A stretch of 64,000 nucleotides of DNA from Welwitschia mirabilis (GCA_051453625.1 JBOZIK010000001.1:179535661-179599660); one strand, 5' to 3'. Positions 35,501 to 48,410 are shown, counted from the first letter of the stretch. The notes: a model not told the origin generated them from the letters alone. A program made the numbers and translations.

Positions 35501-36655
35501 TCTTAAAAGATTATTATTTATACATAATTTGTCATCTCTACTTAATATTTCTACAATTTATAATGGCCTTATTTTGTATCAATCAATTCATGTTTAAAAT
35601 AATATTATATTTTCCTAAATTGATAATAATTAGTTAAATCTGAAAATATTTCCCACTTATAAATAAAGTACAATTTTAGATCTAATAATTAACTTTAGTT
35701 ATGGACCCATCTATAAGATCTATGCATCCCTCGATTAGAGTAAAACATAATTTTTCTCTTAGAACAACTCTAGAGAATATAAAGTAATGAGCTACTCCAA
35801 ATCAAATAAAATAATTATTTATATATTATTAAGTAAAAATTTACCTTCTATGGCTGAGCTTTAAAATTGTACTTCTTAATTATCTATTGCTGCTCAAAGT
35901 CATCTAATTAGTTTCTCAATCATATCTAATCCTTGAGGCTTTTTTCATCATTATCTAAGTTGGCTCTTAGTAAGTAATGGATGTTCTTTAACCTTATGAT
36001 TTCCTTTATAATTGAATCATTGAAAGTCATTATTATACTGATCTTGATAATGAATTTGGTTAGGATTCTACTTAAAATTGAATCCTTATGGTTGATTACT
36101 CATATAACTCTAAACTAGAAACATCCCAGTTCCTCTTGAATGATGCATGCTTATATTGATTAAAATTCCTAATTCTACTTTTATTATTAGAAACATTACT
36201 CCTATTGAAATTCCAATTCTTATTCCGATGAGACATAAGTAATTAAATTTTCCTAAAGATGGAACCCTTAGGATGAATTTATTTCTTTTTTTTAATTATC
36301 TTTACTAATTTTGCTCTACTATATTTTCTTTCTCTATAGCCTCAGCTAAAGTTCTAAGCTGGAACATATATAATTTAGTAGCAACCAAAGGAAGAAGACT
36401 ATAAAAGAAAAGATTTGCTTTGGCTTTTTCATTAAGAGGCATATGTGATACATATCTTAATAATTCAACAGATTTACATTCATGAGAAGCTATGGTCACA
36501 TTAGGTTCTTGTCTAAGATTGCATAATTTGATAATGTTTTGGCAAATGTAGAACTTAGTAATATATGTTTCTTTAAATATGTGCTCAAACTCTCCCCATG
36601 AAAGTTCCACCTTATCTAACTTTGCCATCTCTATTTTCCATTTCTATTTTCCACT
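32510..36655 (-). pseudogene. Tekay/Del-like Ty3/gypsy gag-pol, copy d, most complete
   Basis: Minus strand, in element order: gag 36000-36655 (AKLDKVELSWGEFEHIFKET, then LRYVSHMPL) with a zinc knuckle near 35970-36020 whose Cys positions read stop, Tyr and His; protease linker 35300-35950; RT 34480-35290 ([41 protein letters not shown], then F-T-E-K at 34795-34800); RNase H 34040-34430; integrase H2C2 33709-33860 (SGHPRGIKIYQ); core 33451-33708 (VICMDFILEL, TKSAHFI); C-terminal GRKCRSLTIW block 32974-33210; chromodomain-like end 32510-32704 (KIKWSDYSPDEAIWDLE). Tekay/Del elements normally encode one long polyprotein. Here stops, frameshifts, a missing gag N-terminus and a missing RT catalytic pair make it inactive. 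Confidence 0.88.
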
Positions 36656-37477
36656 ATAAGTTAGAGTCTTTTATCATATCATAAAAAATTCCCAACATGG
36701 CTCTTTGAAAGGTTTTAGGGGCATTGTAAAGTCCAAAAGGCATTTGTTTAAAAGAAAAGGCTCTAAAGGGAGATGCAAAAGTAGTCTTAGCTTAGTATTC
36801 ACTTGCTATGAAAATTTGATTATAGCCACTATATCTATCAATAAAATAATATTAGGCATGACCTTGACTCCTATTAAGAACTTAATCAAGAAAGGGTAAA
36901 GGAAAATGATCTTTTTTAGTAACCTCATTAAGTTTCTTAAAATCAGTTCACATTCTTCATTTCCCATCTTTCTTTGGAACTATTGTTAAAGGACTAACAC
37001 ACTTACTAACATATATGGCATATATAATTTTAGCATCCATAAGTTTAATGATCTCATTTTTGATGACTTATTTAAAGGTTGGATTTATTCTTCTTTAGGG
37101 TTACCTAATAGGTTTAGCATTATCTTCAAGATAGATTTTTATGTTAAACTATGGAAAGAGGACTGGCATCTAGGTCTTTATGTATCCAAGAAGAGGCATT
37201 TTTCTTTGATTTTAAGAGTGAGATCAAATTGAATTCTTGTTGAGGAGTGAAAATGTCACTAATTATCAAGGTTTTTATTTGATTTTTGGAAATAAAAATA
37301 TATTTGAGATCTTGGAGTAATTTCTTGAGCTCATGGATGATAGGCTGGTATGTCATCCCATCTATCATGAAAACGACAGATGTGGGATGACACTCTTCAA
37401 AAAGTTTTTCTATTAAGTAAAGATGTTCATCTTCTTTTCATTATTCATGTTATTCATCCTCAGACTCAAGACAGTTT
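36656..37477 (-). pseudogene. Athila/Tat-like RT 5' part, copy B2, fused to Tekay-like gag
   Basis: On the minus strand 37144-37368 is open and reads ELKKLLQDLKYIFIS, IISDIFTPQQEFNLI and KKNASSWIHKDLDA, the N-terminal part of the Athila/Tat RT (L-P-x-x-L-K-Y ... A-x-x-W-x-x-x-D-I). At 36690-36745 the MPFG-x-x-NAP block and FQRAM-like sequence lead to the join with gag, at the same point as in copy B1. The upstream end at 37477 is cut off by a Tekay-like fragment, so there is no protease or gag of this element here. Confidence 0.82.
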
Positions 37478-37605
37478 GTTTCATGTTTTAATACATTTTT
37501 TTCTCCTCTAGGATGACCTAATATTTGTGGATTATGAAATTGAAATATTAGCTTTTGTCCGATTTCATATACATTAGGAACTAAGAATTTTCCCTTAAAT
37601 TTAAT
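37478..37605 (-). pseudogene. Tekay-like integrase zinc-region fragment (minus), left arm of an inverted arrangement
   Basis: About 128 bases with the ILGHPRG-type H2C2 region on the minus strand, ending abruptly at 37605. The same sequence recurs on the plus strand at about 38375-38485. Confidence 0.7.
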
Positions 37606-38485
37606 ATTTAGGATAGATATTTTAATTGATCTAGATAAAGTTAAGGCAATTATGGAATGGCTAGCACATGCAACTATTATTGAAGTTAGAAGCTTCCTTG
37701 GTCTTACGGGGTACTATCATCGATTCATTTTTAACTTTTCTAAGATTGCTTCTCCCTTAACAACTCTCTTAAGAAAAAATAAAGACTTTCAATAGACAAA
37801 AAAATGTTAATAATTCTTTAATTATCTCAAAAAATGTTTAAATAATGCTCCAGTTTTAGAAATGCAAGATGATTCTAAGAATTTTTAAATTTACATTAAT
37901 GCATCAAGAGAAGGTTTTAAAGCTATTATTGAATAAGACAAAAGAGTAATAGCCTATGGGTTAAGGCAACCTAAGATACATAAGAGAAACTATTCTATTC
38001 ATGATCTTGAATTAGTTGCAATAATATATTATTTAAAGATATAGAAGCCTTATCTCTATGGTGTTAAATTTCAAGTTTGAACTAATCATAAGAGTCTAAA
38101 ATACATTTTCATCCAAGTAAACTTGAACTTAGGCAAAGAAGCTTAATAGAATTTTTTTGTGACTTTGATCTTCAAATTTTATACCATGAGGGAAAAGGGA
38201 ATAAAGTTGTAGATGCTCTTAATAGTTGTGGCTATCTTAAAATAATTATAAAAATTCAAAATTAGATACCTGCTATTATTGCATGGGGTTAAAATAAAGA
38301 TTAAAATTATTAAAAATTAAAGGATCAGCTAAAAAAAAAACAAATTTAAGAGACTTTAGTATTGATTCAAAAGTTATCATTAAATTTAAGGGAAAGTTCT
38401 TGGTTCCTAATATAGATTAAATCAAATAAAAGCTAATGTCTGAATTTCATAATCCACAAATATTAGGTCATCCTAGAGGAGAGCT
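37606..38485 (+). pseudogene. Tekay-like gypsy RT end, RNase H and H2C2 fragment, copy e (plus strand)
   Basis: The plus strand reads KVKAIMEWL, then EVRSFLGLTGYYHRFIFNFS and KIASPLTTLL, the RT end. RNase H follows (about 37800-38200) and the integrase zinc region to 38485 (FHNPQILGHPRGE). Only this copy of the family is on the plus strand. It starts after the RT catalytic motif and stops before the integrase core, so it is a fragment with stops. Confidence 0.82.
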
Positions 38486-39411
38486 ATGTCAGATAACCAT
38501 AACCTTCCTTCACATTCTTTAGGAATAAGGCCAAGGATAAGAGAATTAAGTGTTGCATAAAAGAATCCAGAAACTTTAGAATCGCTTGCATTTTTGCTCC
38601 TTCCCTGTAGCCCCTTTAAATTTTCATAATATAGTAATTTTATTATAAGGGAAGGCCAACAAGTCTTTGTGGTGGTCTATCCTTTATCACAATAGTATAC
38701 TAGCATTTCAGTAATAAAAGAATGTGGAGATACAAATTTAGTTTACCAATTTTTCATCTACCAAAGCATATCTTCCTTAAAATGACAAGAATATATACAA
38801 ACCAATTGAACTTTAGAAGAAAAGGCATAGGTCCTAAAATTAGAATTCAGCGAGATAAGAAGATCTGTGGTATTGACACTATCCGAAATCTCAAGGAATG
38901 ATTTGAAAATTATTATTAATAAGGAAAATTAAATAATATACCTTTGGAGGATATTTTTGAAAAATGGCATACTTGAATGAAGCTACCCCAATTGTAGAAC
39001 ATTCAGGTAAAAGATCAGGTAAAAGGTCAAGGGAATATGAAGCTACTTGAAAAATGTTTTTCAAGTCTCAGATTTTAGTAGTTAGGTTTTGTATTATTTA
39101 TCATCAATTAGAAATCCGATTTATGATAAGAAGGTGCAAAATGAGGTAATGGATATGAAAGATTTGTAGTAGGTGTGAAATAAGGTAATGAAGATGGAGG
39201 TAAATTTGCCTTAATTTATCTTATATTTTTTTCTAATTCAATTTTATGTTTTTTAATTTTCTCTTAATAATAGCTTATAAATAAACAGGATTGCTAGGAA
39301 AGTAGTGGTGATATGAGTTTTTGCTATTAAATTTATGAGGAAGTGGAACTCAGAATTATAGCAATAGAGGTATTGATTATCTCTCTCCTCAAATTTTCAT
39401 TCCCTAAATTC
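38486..39411. other. Unassigned, one protein-like piece
   Basis: No element recognised. Around 38760-38905 the plus strand has a basic frame containing FRRKGIGPKIRIQRDKKICG that looks protein-like but that I cannot place. It is bounded by stops. Confidence 0.35.
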
Positions 39412-39554
39412 TAAACCTATCATAGTAAATGATGAAGAAAATAAAATCCCAAGTTTCTTGGCCATTAGAATTTGTTTACTTCCTAGTGGTATCAACAACT
39501 AATGTTGATATGTTTAAAATATGGAAATGTTCTTGTAGCTTCTCAAGTTTTATA
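39412..39554. repeat. Gap-flanking repeat, copy 1 of 143 bases
   Basis: Recurs at 39655-39797 across the 100-N run 39555-39654, starting exactly at the right gap edge. About one base in six differs, more than at the other gaps. Confidence 0.7.
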
Positions 39555-39654
39555 NNNNNNNNNNNNNNNNNNNNNNNNNNNNNNNNNNNNNNNNNNNNNN
39601 NNNNNNNNNNNNNNNNNNNNNNNNNNNNNNNNNNNNNNNNNNNNNNNNNNNNNN

Positions 39655-39797
39655 TAAACCTACCATAGTACATGAGGAATCAAATGAAATTATAAGTTTC
39701 TTGTCCATTATAACCTGTTTACTTCCTAGTGCTGTTAATAACTAATACTAATATGTTTAAAATATGGAAATGCTCTTGTAGCTTTTCAAGTTTTGCT
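39655..39797. repeat. Gap-flanking repeat, copy 2
   Basis: Second copy of 39412-39554. After it, 39798-40940 is mostly unassigned. The plus strand at about 40050-40200 has a protein-like frame (DTDKEIEKSSKASNERNVVE) that I do not recognise. Confidence 0.6.
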
Positions 39798-40949
39798 GAG
39801 GCATGGCTACTGGAATTCAAGGGCTGCATGTTCAATCTTACTATAGAAAAATATTCAAAACATTCTTGTTTTTGTAGTTGCATGCTTATGTGAGCTTGTT
39901 AATATTTTATTTATATTGACTAATTTGCAATGTAGTTTGGTCATCACTTAAAAGAGCAATTGAACTATTTATTGACAAAGATATCAGTAGACCATTGTGA
40001 AAGAATTATGTTGAGCTGTATTCTAGACTATTAATTCTTCTCAAAGAAAGTGGTTCTGGTTCTAACAGAATTGATACAGACAAAGAAATTGAGAAGTCTT
40101 CAAAAGCTTCTAATGAAAGAAATGTTGTAGAGCTACAAGTTCAAGTTCTCAATTGCCTAATGAAATTTATCATTAAAGTAAAGAAAGAGATTAATGTCAA
40201 GTACATATAATTGTCAAATCAATGGAATTCCATGTTGTATCAGATATGAGGTGTCTGCAATTCTCTAGAGTATCTCTAAAATTGAGTTCAAATTCTTGTA
40301 GGACATGTAATTAGCTTGGATATTCAATTAAATTCTTATCCTTTTATAATTTATAAGGTATATCTAGAATATGATGTAGTAGATAATGAATGTATTGGGG
40401 ATTTCATAGAGCCATTAGATCCTTTACAAACGAAAAAGTACCTTAATTTGATAAGTTTGTCATTGTGTGTTGGCATGAATTGATCTGATAGGTGGATCTC
40501 CTTCTAGAGTACTAAGGAAATCTTTCTTGTATTATCAGGTGGAGTTTACCCCAATTTTTATTATACTACTTAGTGTTTAGAATTATTAGATTATGTGATT
40601 TTAGATTATTATTATTAATTATCTAGAGGTAGGTGTATTGTAACCATTCTGGAAGGCTATACCCTTTTCTCTTGAAGGATATTAATTTAATTTTTGATTG
40701 GACTAATGAACTTCACAAGATTCATCTTATCACATCTACAATGTTTTTTATTATTTCAATGTTTTTGGTACATGAACAAAAATACTAGAAAAATCTTATT
40801 AATCCATCTATGTATTTATAACTTTCATACATCATAGGAATGTAAAAATAGAGATATCATGTTAGAACTTTTGGCCTCTTAATGGCTTTGTAAATTGATC
40901 ACACAAGTTTGAAGATATGTGAATCTCATTTTTAATACCTTAATATTCT

Positions 40950-41760
40950 TATAATTTTATGGATTTATGTAATTATTGTCTTGTTGGAAAGGCTTATAGA
41001 GCTAATTCTCATAAAGATTTAGAAAGAAGATAAAGGAATAAGCTCAAACTTATTGGTTTTGATGTGTGTAGTCTATTATATGCTATCTGATTAATGGCCC
41101 TTTAGAATTTTTTACATTAATAGATGACTGTACTTATATAATACATGTTCACAATTTGAAATAAAAGGATAGGGTATTTATAATAGTTAAAGCCTTTGTT
41201 TCAGAAGATGAAAGGAAAAAATGTTTGGAAGGAAAGAAGTCTTCTTACTAATAACAAAGGGAAGTACATTTCATTGAGTTTACCAAAGTTTCATAGGGTA
41301 CAAGGAATAAGATACAAATGCCCTATTCTTGGCACTACAAGGAAAATGAAATGGTTAAAAGATATAACAAAATGTTGTTAAAGAGTATGAGATCCATATC
41401 TATTGGTGCTGATTTCCCTTGATAGTATTGGACTTAAGCTATTTCAAGAATTGCTTACTTGGTGAGTATATTTTTTGATTTCATATTAGACAATGACATT
41501 TCATAATTTTTTGGAATAGGATGTTTGTCTCTTATAGGCATTTGAAAGTCTTTTACTACAAGTTATACATGCACGTCTAAAAGAGAATAGAATAAAGTTT
41601 CAAGATAGAGCTAAATGATGCATATTCATAAGTTATGCAGATTATGGGATTCTAAAACAAGCTATGCATTACTCAACTACTTTACTACCATTTTGGCATG
41701 AGGTATTGGACAAAAGGAAAAAAGTCAATATCTATGTATGTATACTATTTTTCATCTCAG
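40950..41760 (+). pseudogene. Ty1/copia integrase remnant (plus strand)
   Basis: In order: a GKAYRANSHKDLERR piece and LIGFDVC (the zinc-region to core link, G-K-x-x-R ... H-x-D-V-C-G); FLTLIDD-like IDDCTYIIHV at about 41125; LLTNNKGKYIS at 41240-41275 (the R-x-D-N-G-G-E-Y catalytic block, with D and G/E changed); an ENEMVKRYNKMLL block (Q-N-G-V-A-E-R-M-N-R-T-L); then HARLKENRIKFQDRAK and CIFISYAD (the domain after the core). Frame changes and stops break it. No gag or RT is visible on either side, so it is an isolated decayed fragment. Confidence 0.78.
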
Positions 41761-43390
41761 TTTTAATGTTTTGGAATCACATAGATACATATATCATAAT
41801 ACACCTGTCCCTTTTGTTTTTAGCCCCTTTTTTATGGCATTAAGCATGCTATTCTAGAATATATTTAGACTTTTTTTTTCATTGTAAGTGGTCTCAATGT
41901 TTTCACTTTTCAAGAGTAGTTTAAAAGCTATAAATAAGATACCACATCCTAATGCACCTCTGGGTTACAGCCTCTGACTGGTGAATTTTCTATTGGATGG
42001 ATACATAAATTATACTTAGGATGATATTATGAAAAGGTAATCCAAAACTATTATTACAATGCCAAATTAAGTAAAAGGCTTATGAAACTAGCACACTAAG
42101 TTTGTTTTAGCATTGGATTTTTGTCCTAGGATTTCATTTTAAACTATAAAACAATGCATGGTAAAAGCAAAATAGGAAGGTATCCAAGAACTAAATGAAT
42201 ACCATGAAGAATTATCAAATCACAAGTAGAGTTAAAATATTTTGTGGTGCATACACTTTCACAGTAGACAGTTCAAAGAAAAAATAGAGATGTATATGTC
42301 CTTATGTCTGTATAACATGATTTGTCATATAAATGTTAATTTAAAAATGGGTTCCCACCAGTGTATGAATTTAAATCTGAAACTACAATTGATAGAATTA
42401 AACCTTATAGCTACAATAAAAGTTGGAGGAATAAATTTTCAAAAGTCAAACATTTTGAAGGAAAAAGACCTGTGCCTACAAAATACAAACTATAGAACAC
42501 AAAATCCTCCTATGATCTAGAAGAAAAGAAGGCATGATTAAAAGCTTTACTCTTGCATACTACTGTACCAGCTTTGGTCATTTCTTAACTCCATCCACAA
42601 ATACATTGAAATAGTAGTACAAAGACCTAAAAACAAACTTTGTGTGAGTTAGAATTTATGTAAACTCCATCTTGAGAAGTAGGGGTACCTAAACCTACAC
42701 ACTCTCATGCAAAATTATAAGCTTAAATTTTTGGGGAAAAGAGACTAACTATATAGAATTAATGTAATAATACTATGGGAGTCTATGTATGCATGGGCCA
42801 AATTAGCATCTAATAGATTCCACAGAAAATTCACAGAGATGAGAAATATGAATTATAGAGAAAGTGTTAGCATCCATTAGAACATGATCTAAATTCTTCT
42901 TAATAATAGATTCCACATCTTCTAAATTACCGATAATATACCTTTCTTCCTCTGGATTAGTGCCTAAGTTAATAAGTAATGGTAAAACATGGAGAAAGCT
43001 ATCTACTGCAAACACAATCTCTATAGAAATGTTCTATTTATTGACTATTTAATAGAATTTCCATAAATAGCTTGAGATTGATGAATTTTGTATTTATCTA
43101 AGCTTGTCCTGCTTGCCAACTATGTATGCCTCTTATACGGGCTTAAAAAACACACATATTCTGAATCATCTTTAAATTAATTAATGGCCACTCTATAAAA
43201 TATGCCAAATTTATAACACTTTAAGTGCCAATGCCTTTTGCTTTTGCATTCATCTGATCTTCTTGCAAGAAAATATTTGTAATGAATATTATGAATTTAT
43301 TCCTTTTATGATTAGTATTTACTATTATGATACCTGTTAAACTACTATCATGAATATCTATGAGAGAACTACCTCCAATCTTTTTCTTAT
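41761..43390. other. Unassigned AT-rich stretch
   Basis: No coding or element signal that I can support. The short open frames at 42242-42520 (plus) and 42803-43015 (minus) lack any recognisable pattern. Confidence 0.4.
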
Positions 43391-43600
43391 ACAAGCTAGA
43401 AGAGATTGAATATTTTCTTGAAGTTATTCTAGAATAAACTCCCTAACAATAAAACTTACCTCTTAGTGGTTTTTTTCCCTTTTTTTTTTGATAGAGATTT
43501 TAGTACAATTATATCGTTATTTCAAGGAAAATTAGCTTTATATTGGACTAATAACCTTAGCTTCTCTTTTAAAATCTATTGGCATGATTTTATCTCATAA
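43391..43600 (+). repeat. Direct repeat, copy 1 of about 210 bases
   Basis: Begins AAGCTAGAAGAGATTGAATA and includes a poly-T run followed by GATAGAGATTT. Recurs at 44001-44190. The copies are 610 bases apart with no gap between them, so this duplication is real. Confidence 0.8.
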
Positions 43601-44000
43601 TTTTCAAATTTCTCATACACTATTGAATAGAATAAGAAGTAACTTGAGAGTAGAACACTCTTATTCTTCTTCCACTTCTTTAATGTGCAAATTTAAATGG
43701 ATTTTAGTAAAATATTTTAAAATGAGTATGCTTTATAGTGATATGCAAAAGTCCAAAGATTGAATCCACAATAGAAGACCTTGTATAAAGGATTTCATAA
43801 GGATCTTATAATACTTGTTGTAGGCATTGGATTTGTTATTATGTCTTCTTCACCTCCTCGTTGTTATTATTAGCTCCCCTGTTTTATAAACAAGGATTTA
43901 GAAACATCAGTTCTCCTTTAATTTCTTTAACATCTCTGCTAAATAAGGCTAAATAATTTTCCTAGAATTCCTTGATATTCTTCTCAAATATTAGGCCTTA

Positions 44001-44190
44001 TAAGCTAGAAGAGATTGAATATTTCCTTGAAGTTATTCTAGAATAAAATCTCTAATAATAGAACCCACCTATTTTTTTTTTTTTTTTTTGATAGAGATTT
44101 CAGTACAATTGTATCTTTATTTCAAGGAAAATTACCTTCATCTTGGACTAATAACCCTAGCTTAAAATCTATTGGCATGATTTTATCTTT
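44001..44190 (+). repeat. Direct repeat, copy 2
   Basis: Second copy of 43391-43600, with a longer poly-T run (44072-44089) and a deletion of about 10 bases near 44160. Origin unknown; possibly a short interspersed or foldback-type element. Confidence 0.75.
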
Positions 44191-47100
44191 AACATGTCTG
44201 TTGTTTGTGTAGTAAACAATCCTTTAGCTGAGTAGTGCAATTTTTTTAGGTATTTAAACATGCATGTGATTGATTAGCTCTAGTAGTTAGAATAATTCAT
44301 GCTTCTACAAATTTAAGAAGGTACTGAAATACTTTTACTACCTTAAGAGCAATGGATTTCCTAATCTTCCAATTAAGTTTCATTCATCTTTGGATGTTAC
44401 TAAAGAGTCATAGGTAAGAATCTGACTGAATGAGATAGAGATATTTTAGTTGAACAATCTTATGTAGGAATAGATGGACTTCAATGCTTGGACTCTCTTA
44501 CATCCATCATAGTCTAGGAACCTACATCTGATTCATGAATTTTGAGAATGCTTAAAGGGGGTAATACATTAGCATGCACTTTGAGTGCATTGTGATGAGT
44601 CTATTTAAAAAGAAGAGGTCATCGTTTACTAGCCAAAATTTTAGATGAGGAATATAGTGGATATGGGATTTCTTTTTGTCTTTTATTAGGTTCTTTTATA
44701 ATCTACATGAAGGAGACTCAAGGCTTAGAATTCATAGGGATAAGAGGACACAATGTCATCTAATCTCCAATTGGAGGACAAATAATAGTTGGTATAAATT
44801 CCATTCTCAACACACCTATTTTTCTTGGGGATTAGTGTTTTATCATGAAATAAGTATTCTATCATGAAAGACATGTGGGTAGTATGAAAATACCGCTTTC
44901 ATTTCTTTGATTTCCTATAATAATGCTTTTTACAGTTTTTTAAATGTAAATTCACAATTGCTTATCGTGATTTTAGGTTTTGCAATTGGAAGCCTTGTTA
45001 AATATATGTTCCTATATGTTTATTTCTAGTAGATGGTGGTGAATGTCTCATAACATAGAGTTATGCTAAAAATATGGGTTTAAATGGAGATTCTATAGCT
45101 GCACTTAGCATTATAAGAGTCTAAACATTATAACTTAGCAAATAGTAATTTGTTTCATGCCTATAATAGTTTAGATGTGGTGAGAAAAGTTAATAGCTAG
45201 CTGAAGGTGGTAATTTATCCTATGTATTCAAATCCTTCCATCTATGGAGCTTCCATTATAGCAACCTTTCTAAGTAATAGGTATAAATTTTGGATCTAAT
45301 TTTTCCTTTTGACATTTCATTGTAAATTTTATGACATCTAAACTACTAAAATAACTTTTAATTTTCTATAGGAATTTGTACTAACAGGGGACTATGGAGT
45401 TTAAAAGTATGGTTGATCATCTCATTAGAAGGTATGTATCAGATTTATGATGCTTTAAAAACTCATGGTGAAGACTTTTCCATTGAATAACTTTTAGGAT
45501 TTTTTTAACTTGATGTTTTAATTTTGATTTCATTTTTTCTTTAAATTCTTTAGTGCTTTCACTTTTTTGTTGGAAAAGCTAAGCATTACCCTTTTTGTAG
45601 TATTAACCTTCAAATTTTATGTGATTCCCCTCATTTTTATTTTGGTCTTTCTATTTAGAGCCTCTTTGATTTTGGATCCATATTGTTACAATAATATGTT
45701 CACATTTACAGGACCCTTACTATATGTCTCTTCATGCTCTCATTTTTAGATTTTTTTTGCTTATGGTCTCATTTTCTTCGCTCACACAGGTTATGAGATT
45801 TTGTTCTTAATTCAAGTTAGATAAAAAAAATAAACCTGAAGTGAGGACTCATAAGAGTTACTATTAGGGATTATTTTAGTTTTTCTTTTTTGGATAATTT
45901 CTTCTATTTAAAGCATTTATATATAGGTTTTGGTATAAAGCAAGGAGAATATCTGTATTTTGTCTATGCGGTGTTTGATGCTAGATTGCTCAAATAGAGG
46001 TTCCAGTCTAATTTCATCATAGATATAGGAAAATTATTGGTGAAACATATTAACTCTCTTATGTTTCTTTTCTCATTTTTGTTTTTCTACAATTCTTGTT
46101 GTTATTGTTTGCTATTTTGTGAATGCATAGGAACAATGAAAAACTTTCATGATAATCTCTTAAACTGACATATGCCACACCTGAAAGTATGTCACGAATG
46201 TTTGCATGACTCACATTATTCTTGTTCTATGTTATATTTTGATTTCAATTATCACATTCATTTCTTTTATAACCTTTTCCTATGATACCATGTTAACATT
46301 GCTTTTATAATGCTTCTTATGTCCATGTTAATGGAGGGAAACAATGTCATAAGATATTCTTATAGTTTTTATCTTCATTTATATCCCATCAATATGTATT
46401 TTCATCTATAGTAATTACATGGCAAGGGTTTACAGTTACATGTCTAGCTGACACTGAGCTAAATGTAATTTAAATAGAGCTCATGAAAAATAGGTAAATT
46501 TGGAGACAATGATAAACCACATTCAAACTAGACATTACTACCCTCGTGATTTATAGATAAGATAGCATTTTGATACAAGATATAAGCTAATAATTAAAAG
46601 TTAAGAATCATGTAGCTTGCATTCACAGGTTTTTTTGATACTCCCAGATACAACATTAAATGATGCATTTATGATTTTATGAAAAATATGAAATAAAGTA
46701 AATTCCTCAAATATAAATGCATTTCAATCATAAATAGTGGTATAGTTGTACATTAGTTTTTAGATGCATGAGCTATAACATATTAGCCAAATTATCAGAA
46801 AACATAGAAGATAGCTCTAGGGATTTTTAGCTAAGTCATTCTCTGTGAGGTTAATAGTCCTAAAACCAGAAGATCCCAAATGATCTTTTATAACTTACAG
46901 ATCCATTTCTTTTTGGATTTACCCACTTCTCTGTGAGGTCAATAGTCCATAAGAGTTTATCCACCTCTTTTTCCATCTAGGATTTTTTAGATTTTCCATT
47001 GATAGATGACATGTAATTGAATCAGAATCACAATCTAATCTAGGATGGACTAAGTAAAAACTTGTTGTGATGGAATAATCAAACTTTAATTGGTTCTAGG

Positions 47101-47590
47101 AAATACTCTAATTTACCAGATGTATTATCTATGGAAATAGATGCTTATCCAAGAAAGTTTACTATTCAACAACCTCTATGGTTATTCCACTTCCTTCAAC
47201 AACAAGTTGGTGTAATGTTTGTAGCAAAAAATCATTTCGATCGAGTGGTATGTGACCTAGCAACATAGTCCCAGATATGGGTTACTTTAAATCTCTTTGT
47301 CTTTTTCATGATCTAGTCTAGATGCTCATAATTCTTCTTGGATGTATTCTTAACTATGTTTTCCCTTCTAAATCATTCATCACATGTCCAAATATATTAT
47401 TGTGGTTTGCATTTCTCATCCTAAAATATTTGTCTTAACATACAAAAATGGAAGAGCACAACACAAGCTTAGACACTATCAAATAGTACTTCTAGTGATT
47501 ATGTGGAAAGAGATGGTCATTTATAGAAATAGACATAAAACTTGAAATTCATTAGTATGTTATTAGAATTACCCCATCAAAAAAGATAAA
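44191..47590. other. Unassigned stretch upstream of the ANTH exons
   Basis: Possibly intron sequence of the AP180-like gene, but I could not find its first exons. Splice-like sites occur by chance throughout. Nothing else recognised. Confidence 0.35.
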
Positions 47591-47850
47591 ACAAAGATAT
47601 AATAAAACTTCTCTTTGAGACATGTTTACAAATCTATGTCCTTTTCTTCAGAAAACTTTTACAAAACATANNNNNNNNNNNNNNNNNNNNNNNNNNNNNN
47701 NNNNNNNNNNNNNNNNNNNNNNNNNNNNNNNNNNNNNNNNNNNNNNNNNNNNNNNNNNNNNNNNNNNNNNACAAAGATATAATAAAACTTCTCTTTGATA
47801 CATGTTTACAAATCTATGTCCTTTTCTTCAGAAAACTTTTACAAAACATA
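47591..47850. repeat. 80-base repeat either side of a 100-N gap
   Basis: 47591-47670 and 47771-47850 differ at one base and abut both edges of the N run 47671-47770. This is the clearest example of an unmerged contig overlap in the window. Confidence 0.92.
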
Positions 47851-47947
47851 TTTACAAAAGCATTTTATTTTTTCTAGTATTTTTCTTATAATTACACTAC
47901 AATGTATGATGTTAAGTTCAGATTATTGTTTTTATAATTTCTTATAG

Positions 47948-48039
47948 TGTTATTGCTATCTAGTGTTGCAACTATAAACAAGATGAAGGTGTGATAACAC
48001 TTAAGGCTTATTTCTTCATACAACTTTCTTTATGTAAAG
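47948..48039 (+). pseudogene. AP180/ANTH-domain gene, candidate exon before the VVRES exon
   Basis: Preceded by TTTCTTATAG and followed by the donor GTAGAT. The last part reads YKQDEGVITLKAYFFIQLSL, similar to the C-x-P-E-G-A-A ... I-Q-L-A-L-S part of plant ANTH domains. Its final G joins TA of the next exon to make a Val codon, so the phases agree. One in-frame stop lies near the start. Weaker than the following exons. Confidence 0.5.
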
Positions 48040-48410
48040 GTAGATTATCTGCCTTTTTTTTCTTTTTTTTCTTTTGTGTAGGTATTGACAAAGTAGCATA
48101 TNNNNNNNNNNNNNNNNNNNNNNNNNNNNNNNNNNNNNNNNNNNNNNNNNNNNNNNNNNNNNNNNNNNNNNNNNNNNNNNNNNNNNNNNNNNNNNNNNNN
48201 NNNNNNNNNNNNNNNNNNNNNNNNNNNNNNNNNNNNNNNNNNNTTAGCATTAAAGTATGGATTTGCAGTACATCATGTTGTCTTCATTAGGCTTCATTTA
48301 TTATAGTATAGCTTTAAAACAAATAATCACTTAAGTTATTCTTAAATCACAATTAGGATGATTTTAACATATAGTTTATAGAGTGATACTAATCCAAAAA
48401 TATCTTTGCA

